This document shows, piece by piece, positions 8,943 through 19,954 of a stretch of 64,000 nucleotides of DNA. The notes under the pieces are model-generated. The model saw only the letters and a program-made list of their open reading frames with translations, did no database searches and was not told the DNA's origin. Every line of letters begins with the position of its first letter. Positions within the stretch are counted from its first letter, which is position 1. Position numbers and translations under genes: made by a program. This DNA is from Rhodococcus sp. OK302 (GTDB lineage: Bacteria; Actinomycetota; Actinomycetes; Mycobacteriales; Mycobacteriaceae), in contig NZ_NPJZ01000001.1 of assembly GCF_002245895.1 (NCBI RefSeq), forward strand, positions 5,139,501-5,203,500, in the 5' to 3' direction.

Positions 8943-10408
8943 GCTGGGTCCTTTCCGAACAATGTGCGGGCTGCGCCTGCAGTAACCACAGATCCGGTCA
9001 CCACGACACCGGCCCCGGATACCGCTTCGCCGGGCTCGGCAACCTGCTCCGCCATTTCAATGGCGGTCTCCAAAGCGTCCACCAACAGCGGCACTACGAC
9101 GACGCGTTCGTCACCGAACTTGGCGACGGCGATGTTCGCGAGTTCCTCGACGTCCATCGCACGCGGCGAGCCGTTGTGGGTCACGACAATCTCGTCGAAG
9201 ACGGACTCGAACGCCGTCAAGATCGCGTCGACGTCCTTGTCTGCCATGACGCTGACAACTCCGACGAGCTTGCGGAAGTCGAACTCCGCGGCGAGTGCCG
9301 CAGCGAGCGCACGAGCACCGTCCGGGTTGTGAGCCGCGTCGAGGAAAACCGTCGGCGCGCTCCGAACTCGTTCGAGGCGACCAGGATTCACGACGGACGC
9401 AAACCCGGAGCGGATTGCATCCTGATCAAGCTGGCGATCCGGTCCGGCGCCGAAGAATGCCTCGACGGCTGCCAACGCGAGTACTGCGTTGCGGGCCTGA
9501 TGTTCACCGTGGAGCGGCAGGAAGATCTCGGTGTAGACGCCACTGAGACCCTGAAGTTCCAGCTGCTGCCCACCGACTGCGATCTGGCGGCCGAGCACCT
9601 TGAATTCGGAACCTTCACGAGCAACTGCTGCATCGGTTTCGACGGCACGTCGCAGCAGAACCTCCATGACCTCGGGGGTCTGCTCCGCGATGATCGCGAC
9701 GGTGTCGAGCGGAACCAGACCTTCGCGGCCCTTCTTGATGATCCCGGCCTTCTCCTCGGCGATACCGCCGAGATCACTGCCCAGGTACTCGGCGTGATCG
9801 AGGCTGATCGGGGTGATCACCGCGACCTGTCCGTCGATGACGTTGGTGGCATCCCACCGTCCGCCCAGACCGACCTCGACAACGGCCACGTCGACCGGCG
9901 CTTCCGCAAAAGCGGCGTACGCCATGGCGGTGAGCACCTCGAACTTGCTCATCGCCGGTCCCCCGGCCGCCTCGGACTGCTGATCGATCATCTGCACGTA
10001 CGGCTCGATCTCGCGGTACGTGTCGACATAAAGCCGCGGCGAGATCGGCTGACCGTCGATGCTGATCCGCTCGGTGGCGATCTGCAGATGCGGACTGGTG
10101 GTGCGGCCGGTACGACGATGCAGTGCGCTCATGAGCGAATCGATCATGCGCGTCACCGACGTCTTGCCGTTGGTGCCGGTGACGTGCACGGCCGGATAGT
10201 TGTGCTGCGGCGACCCGAGCACATCCATGAGGGCTTCGATGCGCGTCAGCGACGGCTCCATCTTGGTTTCCGGCCAACGCTTGTCGAGTTCTGCTTCGAC
10301 CAACGCCAACTCGGCGATATCTACCGGTGTCGGCACCGAACTGAGCGGTACTGCACCGAAATCCCCGAATTCCGATTCCCCGAACTGCGGGGGCTCTCCC
10401 GAGCTCAC
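8939..10408 (-). CDS. folC: Bifunctional dihydrofolate/folylpolyglutamate synthase
   Basis: Adds glutamate to dihydropteroate or folates using ATP. The 489-residue enzyme has the Mur-ligase-type P-loop VTGTNGKTS near residue 82, a downstream [14 protein letters not shown] motif, the [12 protein letters not shown] segment, and the C-domain [10 protein letters not shown] 25-residue N-terminal extension rich in Ser/Pro/Glu precedes the conserved part. The GTG start overlaps the valS stop by 4 nt (GTGA), so it is probably coupled to valS translation. Confidence 0.96.
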   Translation of the reverse strand: MSSGEPPQFGESEFGDFGAVPLSSVPTPVDIAELALVEAELDKRWPETKMEPSLTRIEALMDVLGSPQHNYPAVHVTGTNGKTSVTRMIDSLMSALHRRTGRTTSPHLQIATERISIDGQPISPRLYVDTYREIEPYVQMIDQQSEAAGGPAMSKFEVLTAMAYAAFAEAPVDVAVVEVGLGGRWDATNVIDGQVAVITPISLDHAEYLGSDLGGIAEEKAGIIKKGREGLVPLDTVAIIAEQTPEVMEVLLRRAVETDAAVAREGSEFKVLGRQIAVGGQQLELQGLSGVYTEIFLPLHGEHQARNAVLALAAVEAFFGAGPDRQLDQDAIRSGFASVVNPGRLERVRSAPTVFLDAAHNPDGARALAAALAAEFDFRKLVGVVSVMADKDVDAILTAFESVFDEIVVTHNGSPRAMDVEELANIAVAKFGDERVVVVPLLVDALETAIEMAEQVAEPGEAVSGAGVVVTGSVVTAGAARTLFGKDPA

Positions 10409-13086
10409 TTGTCGCCCAGCTCCTTCAAACGGTTGGTGATGCGCTCGATCTCTTCGATGGCGATCTGACGACGCGATTTGATCTTGTCGACGACGGCGTC
10501 GGGTGCCTTCGCGAGGAACGCTTCATTGGCAAGCTTGTTGTCCGCGGTGACGAGTTCCTTCTGCGCCGCGGTCAGGTCCTTCTCGAGTCGCTTCTTCTCG
10601 GCGCCGAGGTCGATGGTGCCGGAGGTGTCGATGTCGACTGTCACGGTTCCCTGACTCAGTCGCACCTCCACCGAGATGGATGCCTCGAAGCCCTCTTCGG
10701 GCTCTGTCAGCTTCGCGAGCGCCTGGACGTAGGCGAACTGGCCGTCCAGTCCAGCTTCGGACAGTCCCGATGCCCGAGCCGGCACCTTCTGAGAAGGCTT
10801 GAGGCCCTGATCGTTTCGGAAGCGTCGAACCTCGGTGATCAAACGCTGGGTGTCTTCGATCCGGGTAGCAGCCGCGGTGTCGACGGCTTCGCCGGACTGA
10901 GTCGGCCAGTCTGCGACGACGACGGACTCGCCGCCGGTGAGCACCTTCCACAGGGTTTCCGTGACGAACGGAATGACGGGGTGCAGCAGACGAAGCAGTG
11001 CGTCGAGCACGTTGCCGAGGACAGCGCGGGTGTTGGCCGCGGTGGTCTCGTCACCGGCGAACTGAACCTTGGCCAGTTCGAGGTACCAGTCACAGACCTC
11101 GTCCCACGCGAAGTGGAACAGGCCTTCGCAGGCCTTGCTGAACTCGTAGCGATCGAACGCCGAATCAGCCTCGGCTGCAACAACGTCCAGACGATCGAGA
11201 ATCCAGCGGTCGGCGTCGGTAAGCTCACTGCGCGCCGGCAACGGTGCCGGTGCGGCGCCGTTCATGAGCGCGAACTTGGTGGCGTTGAACAGCTTCGTGG
11301 CGAAGTTACGCGAGGACTGCGCAGAATCCTCACCGACCGAGAGGTCACTGCCCGGGTTGGCACCGCGGGCGAGGGTGAAGCGCAGGGCGTCGGCGCCGAA
11401 ACGCTCGACCCAGTCCAGCGGATCGATACCGTTGCCACGCGACTTCGACATCTTCTTGCCGAACTGGTCGCGAACCAGACCGTGCAGGAACACGTCCTTG
11501 AACGGAACCTGCGGACCGGACTTGCCGGGTCCCGCGGTAATGGACTCGTCCTCCGACACGTACGTGCCGAACATCATCATGCGGGCGACCCAGAAGAACA
11601 GGATGTCGTAACCCGTCACCAAAACACTGGTGGGGTAGAACTTTTCGAGTTCCGCTGTGTTCTCGGGCCAGCCCATCGTCGAGAAGGGCCACAGGCCGGA
11701 CGAGAACCAGGTGTCGAGAACGTCGGGGTCCTGGACCCAGCCTTCGGGGGCGGTTTCGTCGGGACCGAAGCTGGCAACTTCACCTTCGGGTCCGTACCAG
11801 ACGGGGATGCGGTGACCCCACCACAGCTGACGCGAAATGCACCAGTCGTGCATGTTGTCGACCCAGTCGAACCAACGCGGTTCCTGGCTGGCCGGGTGAA
11901 TCACGGTGTCGCCGTTACGAACTGCGTCACCCGCAGCCTTGGCCAGACCCTCGACCTTGACCCACCACTGCAGCGACAGGCGCGGCTCGATGGCTTCACC
12001 ACTACGCTCGGAATGTCCGACGCTGTGCAGGTACGGACGCTTCTCGGCGACGACGCGCCCCTGTTCGGCGAGTGCCTCACGAACCTTGACGCGGGCCTCG
12101 AAACGGTCCATGCCGTCGAATTCGGTTCCCGTATCGGCGATCTTGCCGGCCTTGTCCATGATCGTGGGCATGGGCAGGTTGTGCCGCATACCCATCTCGA
12201 AGTCATTGGGATCATGGGCGGGCGTGATCTTGACGGCGCCGGTACCGAACTCGGGGTCGACGTAATCGTCGGCGATGATCGGGATCTGACGGCCGGTGAT
12301 CGGGTGCTCGAGGGTGGTGCCGAGCAGATGCTTGTAGCGCTCGTCTTCCGGGTGCACGGCGACGGCGGTGTCACCGAGCATCGTTTCGACGCGAGTGGTG
12401 GCAACGATCACGTGCGGCTCGTTGTCGTTGAGGGAGCCGTAACGGAGGGAAACAAGCTCCCCCTCGACGTCCTCGAACTTGACCTCGATGTCGGAGATCG
12501 CGGTCTGCAGCACGGGCGACCAGTTGACCAGGCGCTCGGCGCGATAGATCAGGCCCTCGTCGAACATCCGCTTGAAAATGGTCTGCACGGAGCGCGAGAG
12601 GTTCTCGTCCATCGTGAAGCGCTCGCGGCTCCAGTCGACGCCGTCGCCGATACGGCGCATCTGGCCGCCGATGGTGCCGCCGGACTCACGCTTCCAGTCC
12701 CAGACCTTCTCGATGAACGCTTCGCGTCCGAGGTCTTCCTTCTTCTTGCCCTCGGCTGCCAGCTGCTTCTCCACGACAGACTGCGTCGCAATACCGGCGT
12801 GATCCATGCCCGGCAGCCACAGAACCTCGTAGCCCTGCATCCGCTTGCGACGGCTCAACACATCCATGAGGGTGTGATCAAGCGCATGGCCCATGTGCAG
12901 GCTGCCCGTCACATTCGGCGGCGGGAGCACGATCGAGTAGCCGGGCTTGTCGCTGGACGCGTCGGCCTGGAAGTAGCCCGCATCCACCCAACCCTGATAC
13001 AAATCAGCCTCTACAGCGCTGGGGTCCCAGCTTTTGGGGAGGGCGTCGGCGGGGGTCTGAGGGTTCTCTGGGGATGCACTGGTCAC
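10405..13086 (-). CDS. valS: Valyl-tRNA synthetase
   Basis: Charges tRNA-Val. The 893-residue class I synthetase shows [15 protein letters not shown] (HIGH motif region), [10 protein letters not shown], the editing domain (about 200-350), [12 protein letters not shown] (KMSKS), an anticodon-binding domain and a C-terminal coiled coil ([19 protein letters not shown]...) that contacts tRNA. The start is a GTG at 13086. It heads the operon with folC, DUF4233 and ndk. No T-box-like leader was recognised upstream. Confidence 0.97.
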   Translation of the reverse strand: MTSASPENPQTPADALPKSWDPSAVEADLYQGWVDAGYFQADASSDKPGYSIVLPPPNVTGSLHMGHALDHTLMDVLSRRKRMQGYEVLWLPGMDHAGIATQSVVEKQLAAEGKKKEDLGREAFIEKVWDWKRESGGTIGGQMRRIGDGVDWSRERFTMDENLSRSVQTIFKRMFDEGLIYRAERLVNWSPVLQTAISDIEVKFEDVEGELVSLRYGSLNDNEPHVIVATTRVETMLGDTAVAVHPEDERYKHLLGTTLEHPITGRQIPIIADDYVDPEFGTGAVKITPAHDPNDFEMGMRHNLPMPTIMDKAGKIADTGTEFDGMDRFEARVKVREALAEQGRVVAEKRPYLHSVGHSERSGEAIEPRLSLQWWVKVEGLAKAAGDAVRNGDTVIHPASQEPRWFDWVDNMHDWCISRQLWWGHRIPVWYGPEGEVASFGPDETAPEGWVQDPDVLDTWFSSGLWPFSTMGWPENTAELEKFYPTSVLVTGYDILFFWVARMMMFGTYVSEDESITAGPGKSGPQVPFKDVFLHGLVRDQFGKKMSKSRGNGIDPLDWVERFGADALRFTLARGANPGSDLSVGEDSAQSSRNFATKLFNATKFALMNGAAPAPLPARSELTDADRWILDRLDVVAAEADSAFDRYEFSKACEGLFHFAWDEVCDWYLELAKVQFAGDETTAANTRAVLGNVLDALLRLLHPVIPFVTETLWKVLTGGESVVVADWPTQSGEAVDTAAATRIEDTQRLITEVRRFRNDQGLKPSQKVPARASGLSEAGLDGQFAYVQALAKLTEPEEGFEASISVEVRLSQGTVTVDIDTSGTIDLGAEKKRLEKDLTAAQKELVTADNKLANEAFLAKAPDAVVDKIKSRRQIAIEEIERITNRLKELGDK

Positions 13087-13303
13087 CCCATGATCCTAGT
13101 GACTCCCCCGCTGTGAGCGAATTTGCCCGTCAGGTGAGACCCGGCAGATCTGCGACGGCCTCTGAACTCGAGACCAGCGACACAGTCACAGCCGAGACCT
13201 TCTCGGGCATGGCTGTTGTCCGCCGAACGAAGGATACTCATCGATCCGCCCCGCTGAAATGATCGTGGCGAAGGGTTTCCCACAATCACTCTCCGGAGGA
13301 ATC

Positions 13304-13987
13304 ATGTTGAACAAGTTGGGTTTTCGATACAGCAGCGTTCGTACTCTGGCCGCCGCGGCCACCATCGGAGCAGCGGTTGCCCTCGTGGTGCCGGCCACAG
13401 CGTCCGCTCAACCGGGAATTGAAGGAAGCGTGGACGGCGGAATCGCCACGATCAACGGCAGCATCGGCGACGCCGGAAACGATATTGCGAACGGCATCGC
13501 CAGCGGCAGCATCGGTGACATTACCGACGGTATTGCCACCGGCGATGTCAACGCCGTCCTGGGAGGTCTGGCCGCCGGTGCCACCAGCGCCCGGGACATT
13601 GCAAACGGCCTGGCCAACGGCGATCCCCGCGCAATTCTCAACGGTTTGGCGAGCGGCAGTGGCGGCGGCGGATCGTTTACACCGACACAGGGTTGCAACG
13701 CATCGACTATTTCCGGCGGCGCCGGCATCACCAGTACCAAACATCAGATCGGCCGGGGCGGTCCGACCTCGTTCGTTGTGGGTTACGAGACCTACAGCAT
13801 CCCGGACCTGATCGAGGTCTTCTACGAAGGCAGGCTCATCCAGAGCACCGGGTACGTCGGCGACGACATCAACCAGGGAACCGGTGCGCTGGTCGTCAAC
13901 GTTCCGCCGGGGCTCGCGTCGTCCGTACTGGTCCGTGTCACCGGACCCAACTACACCGATTGGAATTACACCGTTCAGTGCCCGTGA
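13304..13987 (+). CDS. Secreted repeat protein of unknown function
   Basis: The product has 227 residues when started at the ATG at 13304, which has GGAGGA four bases upstream; the longer frame from 13259 lacks a site. A Sec signal peptide covers about residues 1-35 (Ala-rich core, cut after ATASA). Residues 57-118 hold five short repeats of the form x-I/L-xx-G-I/L-A-x-G. A Gly/Ser linker (119-124) leads to a beta-rich C-terminal domain (about 130-227) bounded by Cys131 and Cys226, which could form a disulfide. No enzyme motif is visible. It is divergent from valS and convergent with the S9 peptidase gene. I do not recognise a named family. Confidence 0.8.
   Translation: MLNKLGFRYSSVRTLAAAATIGAAVALVVPATASAQPGIEGSVDGGIATINGSIGDAGNDIANGIASGSIGDITDGIATGDVNAVLGGLAAGATSARDIANGLANGDPRAILNGLASGSGGGGSFTPTQGCNASTISGGAGITSTKHQIGRGGPTSFVVGYETYSIPDLIEVFYEGRLIQSTGYVGDDINQGTGALVVNVPPGLASSVLVRVTGPNYTDWNYTVQCP
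13472..13657 (+). repeat. Five in-frame 12-14-residue repeats in the secreted protein
   Basis: The units read AGNDIANGIASG, SIGDITDGIATG, DVNAVLGGLAAG, ATSARDIANGLANG and DPRAILNGLASG. The spacing of Gly and aliphatic residues is kept while the rest varies, which points to an old duplication kept by structure, not to recent slippage. Confidence 0.7.
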
Positions 13988-14033
13988 TCGTGACCGCCCG
14001 TCGGCCTCGTTCGACGGCAGGGCCGGGCGTCGA

Positions 14034-16064
14034 TCAACCGAGAATCTCCGGGAGTGGCACATCCTCACCCAGGATGTGCTCGGATAGAAATGCGGTGACA
14101 ACCTCGTACCAGATCTTGGTATGTGCAGGCTTGAGCACCCAGTGATTCTCGTCCGGGAAGTACAGGAACCGATGGTCCGTCTTACCGTCCGCATCGGCCG
14201 GCAATCCGGACTCCGCGAGCAGTTCGTACCAGAGTCGTAGCCCTTCGCCGATCGGTACTCGATAGTCCTTGTCCCCGTGAACAACCAGCATGGGGGTGTT
14301 GATGTCCGCGACGTAGAGGTGGGGCGAGTTCTCGACGGCCATCTCGGGAGTCATCTCCCGTTGCCAGTACCACGCCGAGTCCGTTGTAGGTCCGAACTGG
14401 GCGAGCGCCCACAGACTTGCGTGAGTGACAATCGCATCGAACCGATCAGTATGACCCGCAATCCAATTCGCCATATAGCCGCCGAACGAACCTCCCATTA
14501 CGCCGGTACGGTTCGGGTCGATCTCGTCGCACGCCTCGGCGGCGTCAGTGATCGCCATCAGATCAGTGAAGGGCGCTTGGCCCCACTGACCCCAGCCGCG
14601 CTGCACAAAATCTTGCCCGTATCCCGTGGACAACGCCGGGTCCGGCAGAAGTACCGCGTACCCCTTTGCCACCAACAGCCACGGATTCCATCGCCATGAC
14701 CAGGTATTCCACGAGTTCAGCGGACCGCCGTGCACCCACAGCAGTAGTGGCACCGGAGAGTGGGCGGCGGCACCCGTCGGCAGCGCCAACCAACTCCGAA
14801 TCGGGGTCCCGTCCTCGCCTTTGGCACTGATCTCGGTCAGAGTGCCCGGCAATTCCGGCAAGGGGTCCGGCCCCTTCAAGGCTGAAACCTCACCCGTGCG
14901 AATGGCAATGCGCACTGCGTGCGGCGGTGTTTCGTACGACGCCCGTAGCGCGTAGATCGACTCACCGTCGGATGACACTCGAACCTCGTTGTAGGCCGCA
15001 TCGTCGGTGGTCAGCTGGACAGGCTGACCCCACAGGTCAATGGTGAAGACTGGGCCACGACCATTGTCGTCCGCGGTCACAACCAGCCCGGAACCATCGG
15101 AAAGCCATGCCAGCGACGTCGGCCACCGATCCCAGCCTTCCGCGACAGTGGTCTCCGTGGAGGTCTTGAAAACGTAGAGTCCCAGGGAAACTCGTGGCGC
15201 CAGCTCCGGAGTTGTCAATGTTTCACGGATGAAGACAACCTGGGTTCCGTCCGGCGACAGAACCGGACTGTGTACGTCTGCACTCGCGTCGTCCACCACA
15301 GTGACACGATCGCCGCTCACTGTGTCGATACGTACGAGAGTCGAACGACGGGCAGCACCGAAATCTCCGACGGCCCACGTCGATACCGCAAACATGCCGT
15401 CGCTACTGATCGAGAGCGTCCCCTCGCGCAACGCGCCGCCGGCATCGGGCGTCACGTCCCGCAGTACGACGGCACCTTCCGAATCCGATTCTCCGACAAC
15501 CAGATGCGGCTGATCAGGACCCAGATCATGATCCCAGTGGCGCACGGGATAACCCGTGTGGAGCATCGCCGTAACCTTGCCGTCCTTGCGTGCCTTGCGG
15601 ATTTCGTCATCGCGGTCGAGGGTGCGCGCCGACGCCATCACCGGTGTGTGTGCAACAAAAGTCGGAGCCGCCTTGGCTGCTGTGACACCCGAGATTCCGG
15701 AGCCGCGAGTGCACACCAACTGGGCCTCACCGCCCGCGGTGGGTAGTCGCCACAATGCCGGCTGCGGGGTTTCCTCCCCAGGCACGGAACGCGTTGCGGT
15801 GAAGAGGATGTCACCGTCGAAAGCAAATGCCGCGCCGGATTCACTGGTCGTGCCCCAGGTCAGTCTGCGAGCGGGCCGACGCCCGGCGGGATCGAACTCC
15901 CACAGCGACGTCACGTACTCGGCACCGGCATCGTCGAGAACAGTCCGCCCGCAGATCAGTACCGAACCGTCGGGCGAGAGTGCGAGGCCGGACAGCCGAG
16001 GCAGTGCAATGTAATCGTCCATCTCGTCGAACGGCGTACCGCCATGCAATTCCGGCAACATCAC
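14034..16064 (-). CDS. S9-family prolyl oligopeptidase-like serine peptidase
   Basis: Probable dipeptidyl/acylaminoacyl peptidase of 676 residues. The N-terminal two thirds form a beta-propeller of WD40-like blades (SPDGSVLI, SPDGTQVVFIRE). The C-terminal alpha/beta-hydrolase domain carries the nucleophile in GGSFGGYMANW (Ser526), the Asp in VHGDKDYRVP (Asp598) and the His in DENHW (His641), a complete triad. No signal peptide is seen, so it is probably cytoplasmic. The GTG start overlaps the stop of the acetyltransferase gene by 4 nt (an ATG follows at 16061), implying a two-gene operon. Substrate unknown. Confidence 0.9.
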   Translation of the reverse strand: MMLPELHGGTPFDEMDDYIALPRLSGLALSPDGSVLICGRTVLDDAGAEYVTSLWEFDPAGRRPARRLTWGTTSESGAAFAFDGDILFTATRSVPGEETPQPALWRLPTAGGEAQLVCTRGSGISGVTAAKAAPTFVAHTPVMASARTLDRDDEIRKARKDGKVTAMLHTGYPVRHWDHDLGPDQPHLVVGESDSEGAVVLRDVTPDAGGALREGTLSISSDGMFAVSTWAVGDFGAARRSTLVRIDTVSGDRVTVVDDASADVHSPVLSPDGTQVVFIRETLTTPELAPRVSLGLYVFKTSTETTVAEGWDRWPTSLAWLSDGSGLVVTADDNGRGPVFTIDLWGQPVQLTTDDAAYNEVRVSSDGESIYALRASYETPPHAVRIAIRTGEVSALKGPDPLPELPGTLTEISAKGEDGTPIRSWLALPTGAAAHSPVPLLLWVHGGPLNSWNTWSWRWNPWLLVAKGYAVLLPDPALSTGYGQDFVQRGWGQWGQAPFTDLMAITDAAEACDEIDPNRTGVMGGSFGGYMANWIAGHTDRFDAIVTHASLWALAQFGPTTDSAWYWQREMTPEMAVENSPHLYVADINTPMLVVHGDKDYRVPIGEGLRLWYELLAESGLPADADGKTDHRFLYFPDENHWVLKPAHTKIWYEVVTAFLSEHILGEDVPLPEILG

Positions 16065-16669
16065 TTCGGTTCCCGCAACATCGGATATACTATCGGCCCG
16101 CCGTCGGGGATCACGATTTCGTCCGTCACTTCGAACCCGAAGCGGTTGTAGTACGGGATGTTCTCCTTCTTGCTGGATTCGAGATACGCGGGAATCCGAT
16201 CACGATCACATCGGTCGAGTCGCGAGTTCAGCAGCGCCTTGCCGTAGCCGCCGCCGCGCGCGTTGGCTCCCGTGCCGATGGTGGCGAGGTACCAATGCGG
16301 CGTTGTCGGGTGAGCCTTCTCGAGGACGCCACCCACTTCTGCACCAACCATGATGCGAGAACCCAACGCACGCAAGGTAGCCGGGAAACTGATCATAGAT
16401 TCCCACGTGGACTGCTTCCAGCGCCCCGGCGGATCCCAAAGCGCCGCGCCCCCGATCACGCCGTTGCCGTCGACGGCCACCTCGGCGCCGCCACCGGACA
16501 GGTGGTGGTATCGAACTTCGGCGGCGAACAACTTGGCCAACCGGCCCCGTCGCCCGTCCTCGTCCGGAAGTATCCACGCCATCAACGGATCATCTTCGAA
16601 CGCGTCGGCAAGTACTGCTGCAAGAGCAGAAATGTCCGCGGTTTCAGCCGGCCTTACGCTCACACCCAT
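16061..16669 (-). CDS. GNAT-family N-acetyltransferase
   Basis: A 202-residue single-domain acetyl-CoA-dependent acetyltransferase. The cofactor-binding motif appears as ARGGGYGKALLN, preceded by HWYLATIGT (beta4) and followed by YNRFGFEV, the usual end of the fold. It is translationally coupled to the downstream S9 peptidase. The target (small amine or peptide) cannot be told. A link with the peptidase, such as acting on peptides released by it, is speculation from the overlap. Confidence 0.88.
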   Translation of the reverse strand: MGVSVRPAETADISALAAVLADAFEDDPLMAWILPDEDGRRGRLAKLFAAEVRYHHLSGGGAEVAVDGNGVIGGAALWDPPGRWKQSTWESMISFPATLRALGSRIMVGAEVGGVLEKAHPTTPHWYLATIGTGANARGGGYGKALLNSRLDRCDRDRIPAYLESSKKENIPYYNRFGFEVTDEIVIPDGGPIVYPMLREPK

Positions 16670-16744
16670 GTGGTGAGCGTACCGGGAGTAATTGGTTCGA
16701 CCCCATCCGATGACACGGTCGTCACTTCAGGCCAGTATGGACAC

Positions 16745-19057
16745 ATGACGCGCCACGGCCCTTCGAAGGACATCGACGAATCGGACCTCGAGATCACTCA
16801 CCCCAAGGACTACGCCGCCGGAGTGCCGGCAGTTCTCGTCTCGCTGCAACGAGGAATCGAACAGATGGGGGCGCTGCGGACCGCGCGCACACTCACCCGG
16901 TTGAACCAGCGCCACGGTTTCGACTGCCCCGGCTGCGCCTGGCCCGAAACACCCGGTCACCGCAAGCCGGCAGAATTCTGCGAGAACGGTGCCAAAGCCG
17001 TCGCCGAAGAAGCAACCCTGCGCACCGTCACCCCGGAATTTTTTGCCGAGCACTCCCTCGCAGATCTGGACGGCAAGACCGACTACTGGCTAGGCCAGCA
17101 AGGCCGGCTGACCCACCCGATGGTGCTAACCCCCGGCGCCACTCACTATCAACCCATCGACTGGGACGGCGCCTACGCGCTGATCGCGGACCATCTGAAG
17201 GGTCTCGACTCGCCTGACGAAGCAGTCTTCTACACGTCGGGGCGCACCTCCAACGAAGCCGCATTCCTGTACCAGTTGATGATTCGCAGCTACGGCACCA
17301 ACAACATGCCCGACTGCTCGAACATGTGTCACGAGTCTTCCGGCAGCGCACTGACCCAGTCGATCGGCATCGGCAAGGGTTCAGTGACGGTTCCCGACCT
17401 CGAGAACGCCGACCTCATCCTGATCGCCGGGCAAAACCCCGGCACCAACCATCCCCGCATGCTTTCCACATTAGAGAAGGCAAAGGGTAACGGCGCCAAG
17501 ATCATCGCGATCAATCCTCTGCCCGAAGCCGGACTCAAGCGCTTCAAGGATCCACAGAAGGTGTCCGGAGTAATCGGTCACGGAGCCGACATCGCCGACG
17601 AGTTCCTGCAGATCCGCCTCGGCGGCGACATGGCTCTGTTCCAAGGTCTGGGCAAACTGTTGCTCGAACAGGAAGATCGCGCTCCAGGCACCGTTGTCGA
17701 CCGCGCGTTTGTCGACGAATACTGCGCGGGCTGGAGCGACTACGAAAAGCACATCCGCGCAGTCGATCTCGATACCGTTCTCGAAGCCACCGGTCTGACG
17801 ATGACACAACTCGAGGAGACTGCGACTGCGCTCGCACAGTCGGAGCGCACAGTTACCTGCTGGGCCATGGGGCTCACCCAGCAAGCCCACGGAGTCGCCA
17901 CCATCGAGGAAGCCGTCAATCTTCTGCTGATGCGCGGGATGATGGGCAAGCCCGGCGCCGGAGTATGCCCGGTCCGAGGGCATTCCAACGTGCAGGGCGA
18001 CCGCACGATGGGCATCTGGGAGAAGATGCCCGAAGAATTCCTGGCCGCGCTCGACACCGAGTTTGCGATCAACGCGCCGCGCAAACACGGCTGGGATACC
18101 GTCGACGCAATTCGCGCCATGAACGCCGGCAAAGCAAGCTTCTTCATGGCGATGGGCGGCAACTTCATTCAAGCCAGTCCCGATACCGCAGCGACGGAAA
18201 CTGCACTTCGCCAGTGCGAACTCACCGTGCAGGTCTCCACCAAACTGAACCGCAGCCACGTTGTCCACGGCCAGACCGCGATCATCCTCCCCACCCTCGG
18301 CCGCACCGATCTCGACGTTCAATCGAGTGGCAAACAGCTTGTGTCCGTGGAAGATTCCATGTCGATGGTGCACCTCTCGCGTGGCCGTCTCACCCCGGTC
18401 AGCCCGTACCTGCGCAGCGAAGTTGCCATTGTGTGCCAACTCGCCCGCGAGATACTCGGCGAGGACCACTCGGTGCGGTGGTCTGCATTCGAAGGAAACT
18501 ACGACCTGATCCGCGACTCCATCTCACGCGTCGTCCCCGGATGCGAAAACTACAACACACGAGTGCGCCAACCGGACGGCTTCCAACTTCCCCACCCGCC
18601 CCGCGATTCACGCGAATTCCACACCCACACCGGCAAAGCGAACTTCGGAATCAACGAACTGCGGTGGCTTCCAACCCCGAGCGGTCGATTGATTCTTCAG
18701 ACCATGCGCAGCCATGACCAGTACAACACCACCATCTACGGCCTCGACGACCGTTACCGCGGCATCAAGGGCGGACGCAAAGTCATCCTCGTCAATGCCG
18801 CCGACGTCACCGAACTCGGATTCAGTGACGGCGCCCTTGTCGATATCATCTCCGAGTGGACGAGCACCGACGGAACCCTCGAAGAGCGTCGGGTCACGGA
18901 TTTCCGCATCGTCTCGTACGACACTCCGCGTGGAAATGCGGCTGCGTACTACCCGGAGACCAATCCCCTGGTTCCGCTCGAACATGTAGCAGCCAAGTCG
19001 AATACGCCGGTATCCAAAGGCGTCACCGTTCGACTCGAACCTGCGGGCGACCGCTGA
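16745..19057 (+). CDS. FdhF/YdeP-family molybdopterin oxidoreductase
   Basis: A 770-residue protein of the bis-molybdopterin oxidoreductase superfamily. The N-terminus has CPGCAWP (Cys61, Cys64) and Cys79, possible cluster ligands. Further family marks are [50 protein letters not shown] and a C-terminal molydopterin dinucleotide-binding domain (about 640-770). The [16 protein letters not shown] block is characteristic of the YdeP-like branch, whose reaction is not settled. The frame is open from 15827, but the ATG at 16745 matches the family N-terminus; its ribosome site is weak. Its stop overlaps the start of fdhD by one base. No other dehydrogenase subunit is next to it. Confidence 0.9.
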   Translation: MTRHGPSKDIDESDLEITHPKDYAAGVPAVLVSLQRGIEQMGALRTARTLTRLNQRHGFDCPGCAWPETPGHRKPAEFCENGAKAVAEEATLRTVTPEFFAEHSLADLDGKTDYWLGQQGRLTHPMVLTPGATHYQPIDWDGAYALIADHLKGLDSPDEAVFYTSGRTSNEAAFLYQLMIRSYGTNNMPDCSNMCHESSGSALTQSIGIGKGSVTVPDLENADLILIAGQNPGTNHPRMLSTLEKAKGNGAKIIAINPLPEAGLKRFKDPQKVSGVIGHGADIADEFLQIRLGGDMALFQGLGKLLLEQEDRAPGTVVDRAFVDEYCAGWSDYEKHIRAVDLDTVLEATGLTMTQLEETATALAQSERTVTCWAMGLTQQAHGVATIEEAVNLLLMRGMMGKPGAGVCPVRGHSNVQGDRTMGIWEKMPEEFLAALDTEFAINAPRKHGWDTVDAIRAMNAGKASFFMAMGGNFIQASPDTAATETALRQCELTVQVSTKLNRSHVVHGQTAIILPTLGRTDLDVQSSGKQLVSVEDSMSMVHLSRGRLTPVSPYLRSEVAIVCQLAREILGEDHSVRWSAFEGNYDLIRDSISRVVPGCENYNTRVRQPDGFQLPHPPRDSREFHTHTGKANFGINELRWLPTPSGRLILQTMRSHDQYNTTIYGLDDRYRGIKGGRKVILVNAADVTELGFSDGALVDIISEWTSTDGTLEERRVTDFRIVSYDTPRGNAAAYYPETNPLVPLEHVAAKSNTPVSKGVTVRLEPAGDR

Positions 19058-19884
19058 TGGGCCGAGTAACGGCGCGAACGCCGGTAGTCCGAATCTCCGG
19101 CAATCAGGTTGTACGCAGACCGGACAACGTCGCCGTCGAAGAACCGCTCGAAATGCGCGTCGGAGGAAAGGTTTTGGCGGTGACCATGCGAACACCGGGC
19201 AACGACGTCGACCTTGTTCACGGCTTCCTGCTCAGCGAAGGCATCATCGCCACCCGCGACGATGTCAGCATCGTTCGCTACTGCGACGGCGTCGACGCGA
19301 ACGGCGCCAACACGTACAACGTGCTGGACACCGCTTTGGCTCCCGGCGTGCCGTTGCCGGATCCGAGCACGGATCGCAGCACTGTCATCAGCTCTGCCTG
19401 CGGGGTGTGCGGAAAGACGTCGCTCGACGCCGTCCGAACAACCACAAAACATCCGCTCGTCGGAGACACAACCGCGGTCGCATCGACAACTCTGGGCTCC
19501 ATGCCCGTCACACTCCGCGCAGGCCAACGAATCTTCGAGCGCACCGGCGGTTTGCATGCGGCCGGATTGTTCACCACCGCCGGTGAACTGCTCGCTCTCC
19601 GTGAAGACGTCGGACGGCACAACGCCGTGGACAAAGTGATCGGCTGGGCAATCACCGACGGCCGAGTTCCCCTCTACGACACCGTCTTGATCGTCAGTGG
19701 GCGCGCGTCGTTCGAGCTGGTCCAAAAAGCGGTCATGGCCGGAATCCCGATCCTGGGCGCGGTCTCGGCTCCGTCGTCATTGGCGGTTGAACTCGCTCAG
19801 GAATCCGGTCTCACGCTCGCCGGATTTATTCGGGGTGACTCGATGAACGTGTACTCGCACCCACATCGCGTCGTGATCGGGTGA
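19057..19884 (+). CDS. fdhD: FdhD sulfurtransferase for molybdenum cofactor
   Basis: Delivers sulfur to the molybdenum cofactor of formate-dehydrogenase-type enzymes. The 275-residue protein shows [28 protein letters not shown], the reactive-cysteine motif SACGVCGK (Cys115, Cys118) and [14 protein letters not shown], all standard for FdhD. The ATG at 19057 shares its A with the TGA of the upstream oxidoreductase, a strong sign of translational coupling and that the oxidoreductase is its client. Confidence 0.95.
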   Translation: MGRVTARTPVVRISGNQVVRRPDNVAVEEPLEMRVGGKVLAVTMRTPGNDVDLVHGFLLSEGIIATRDDVSIVRYCDGVDANGANTYNVLDTALAPGVPLPDPSTDRSTVISSACGVCGKTSLDAVRTTTKHPLVGDTTAVASTTLGSMPVTLRAGQRIFERTGGLHAAGLFTTAGELLALREDVGRHNAVDKVIGWAITDGRVPLYDTVLIVSGRASFELVQKAVMAGIPILGAVSAPSSLAVELAQESGLTLAGFIRGDSMNVYSHPHRVVIG

Positions 19885-19954
19885 CCGACCGCGTGTTCTC
19901 ACTCGGGCGCATAGGCTGGTAGTTGAACGCGCAACTGCAATCAGGAGGACGAAC

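Noticed and set aside
10981..13116. A 711-codon open frame on the plus strand across valS.
   Set aside because: It lies entirely opposite valS, whose protein matches the family along its length. Long antisense frames are common in high-GC genes with biased third positions.
13087..13303. Possible T-box or other riboswitch before valS.
   Set aside because: No T-box sequence or specifier hairpin was found on the minus strand, and the leader appears short.
13998..14017. Small inverted repeat CCGTCG/CGACGG after the secreted protein gene, a possible terminator.
   Set aside because: Only 6 bp and GC-rich by chance level in this genome; too weak to list.
15827..16744. N-terminal extension of the FdhF-like protein.
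   Set aside because: It runs through the acetyltransferase and S9 genes on the other strand, and the family starts at the ATG at 16745.
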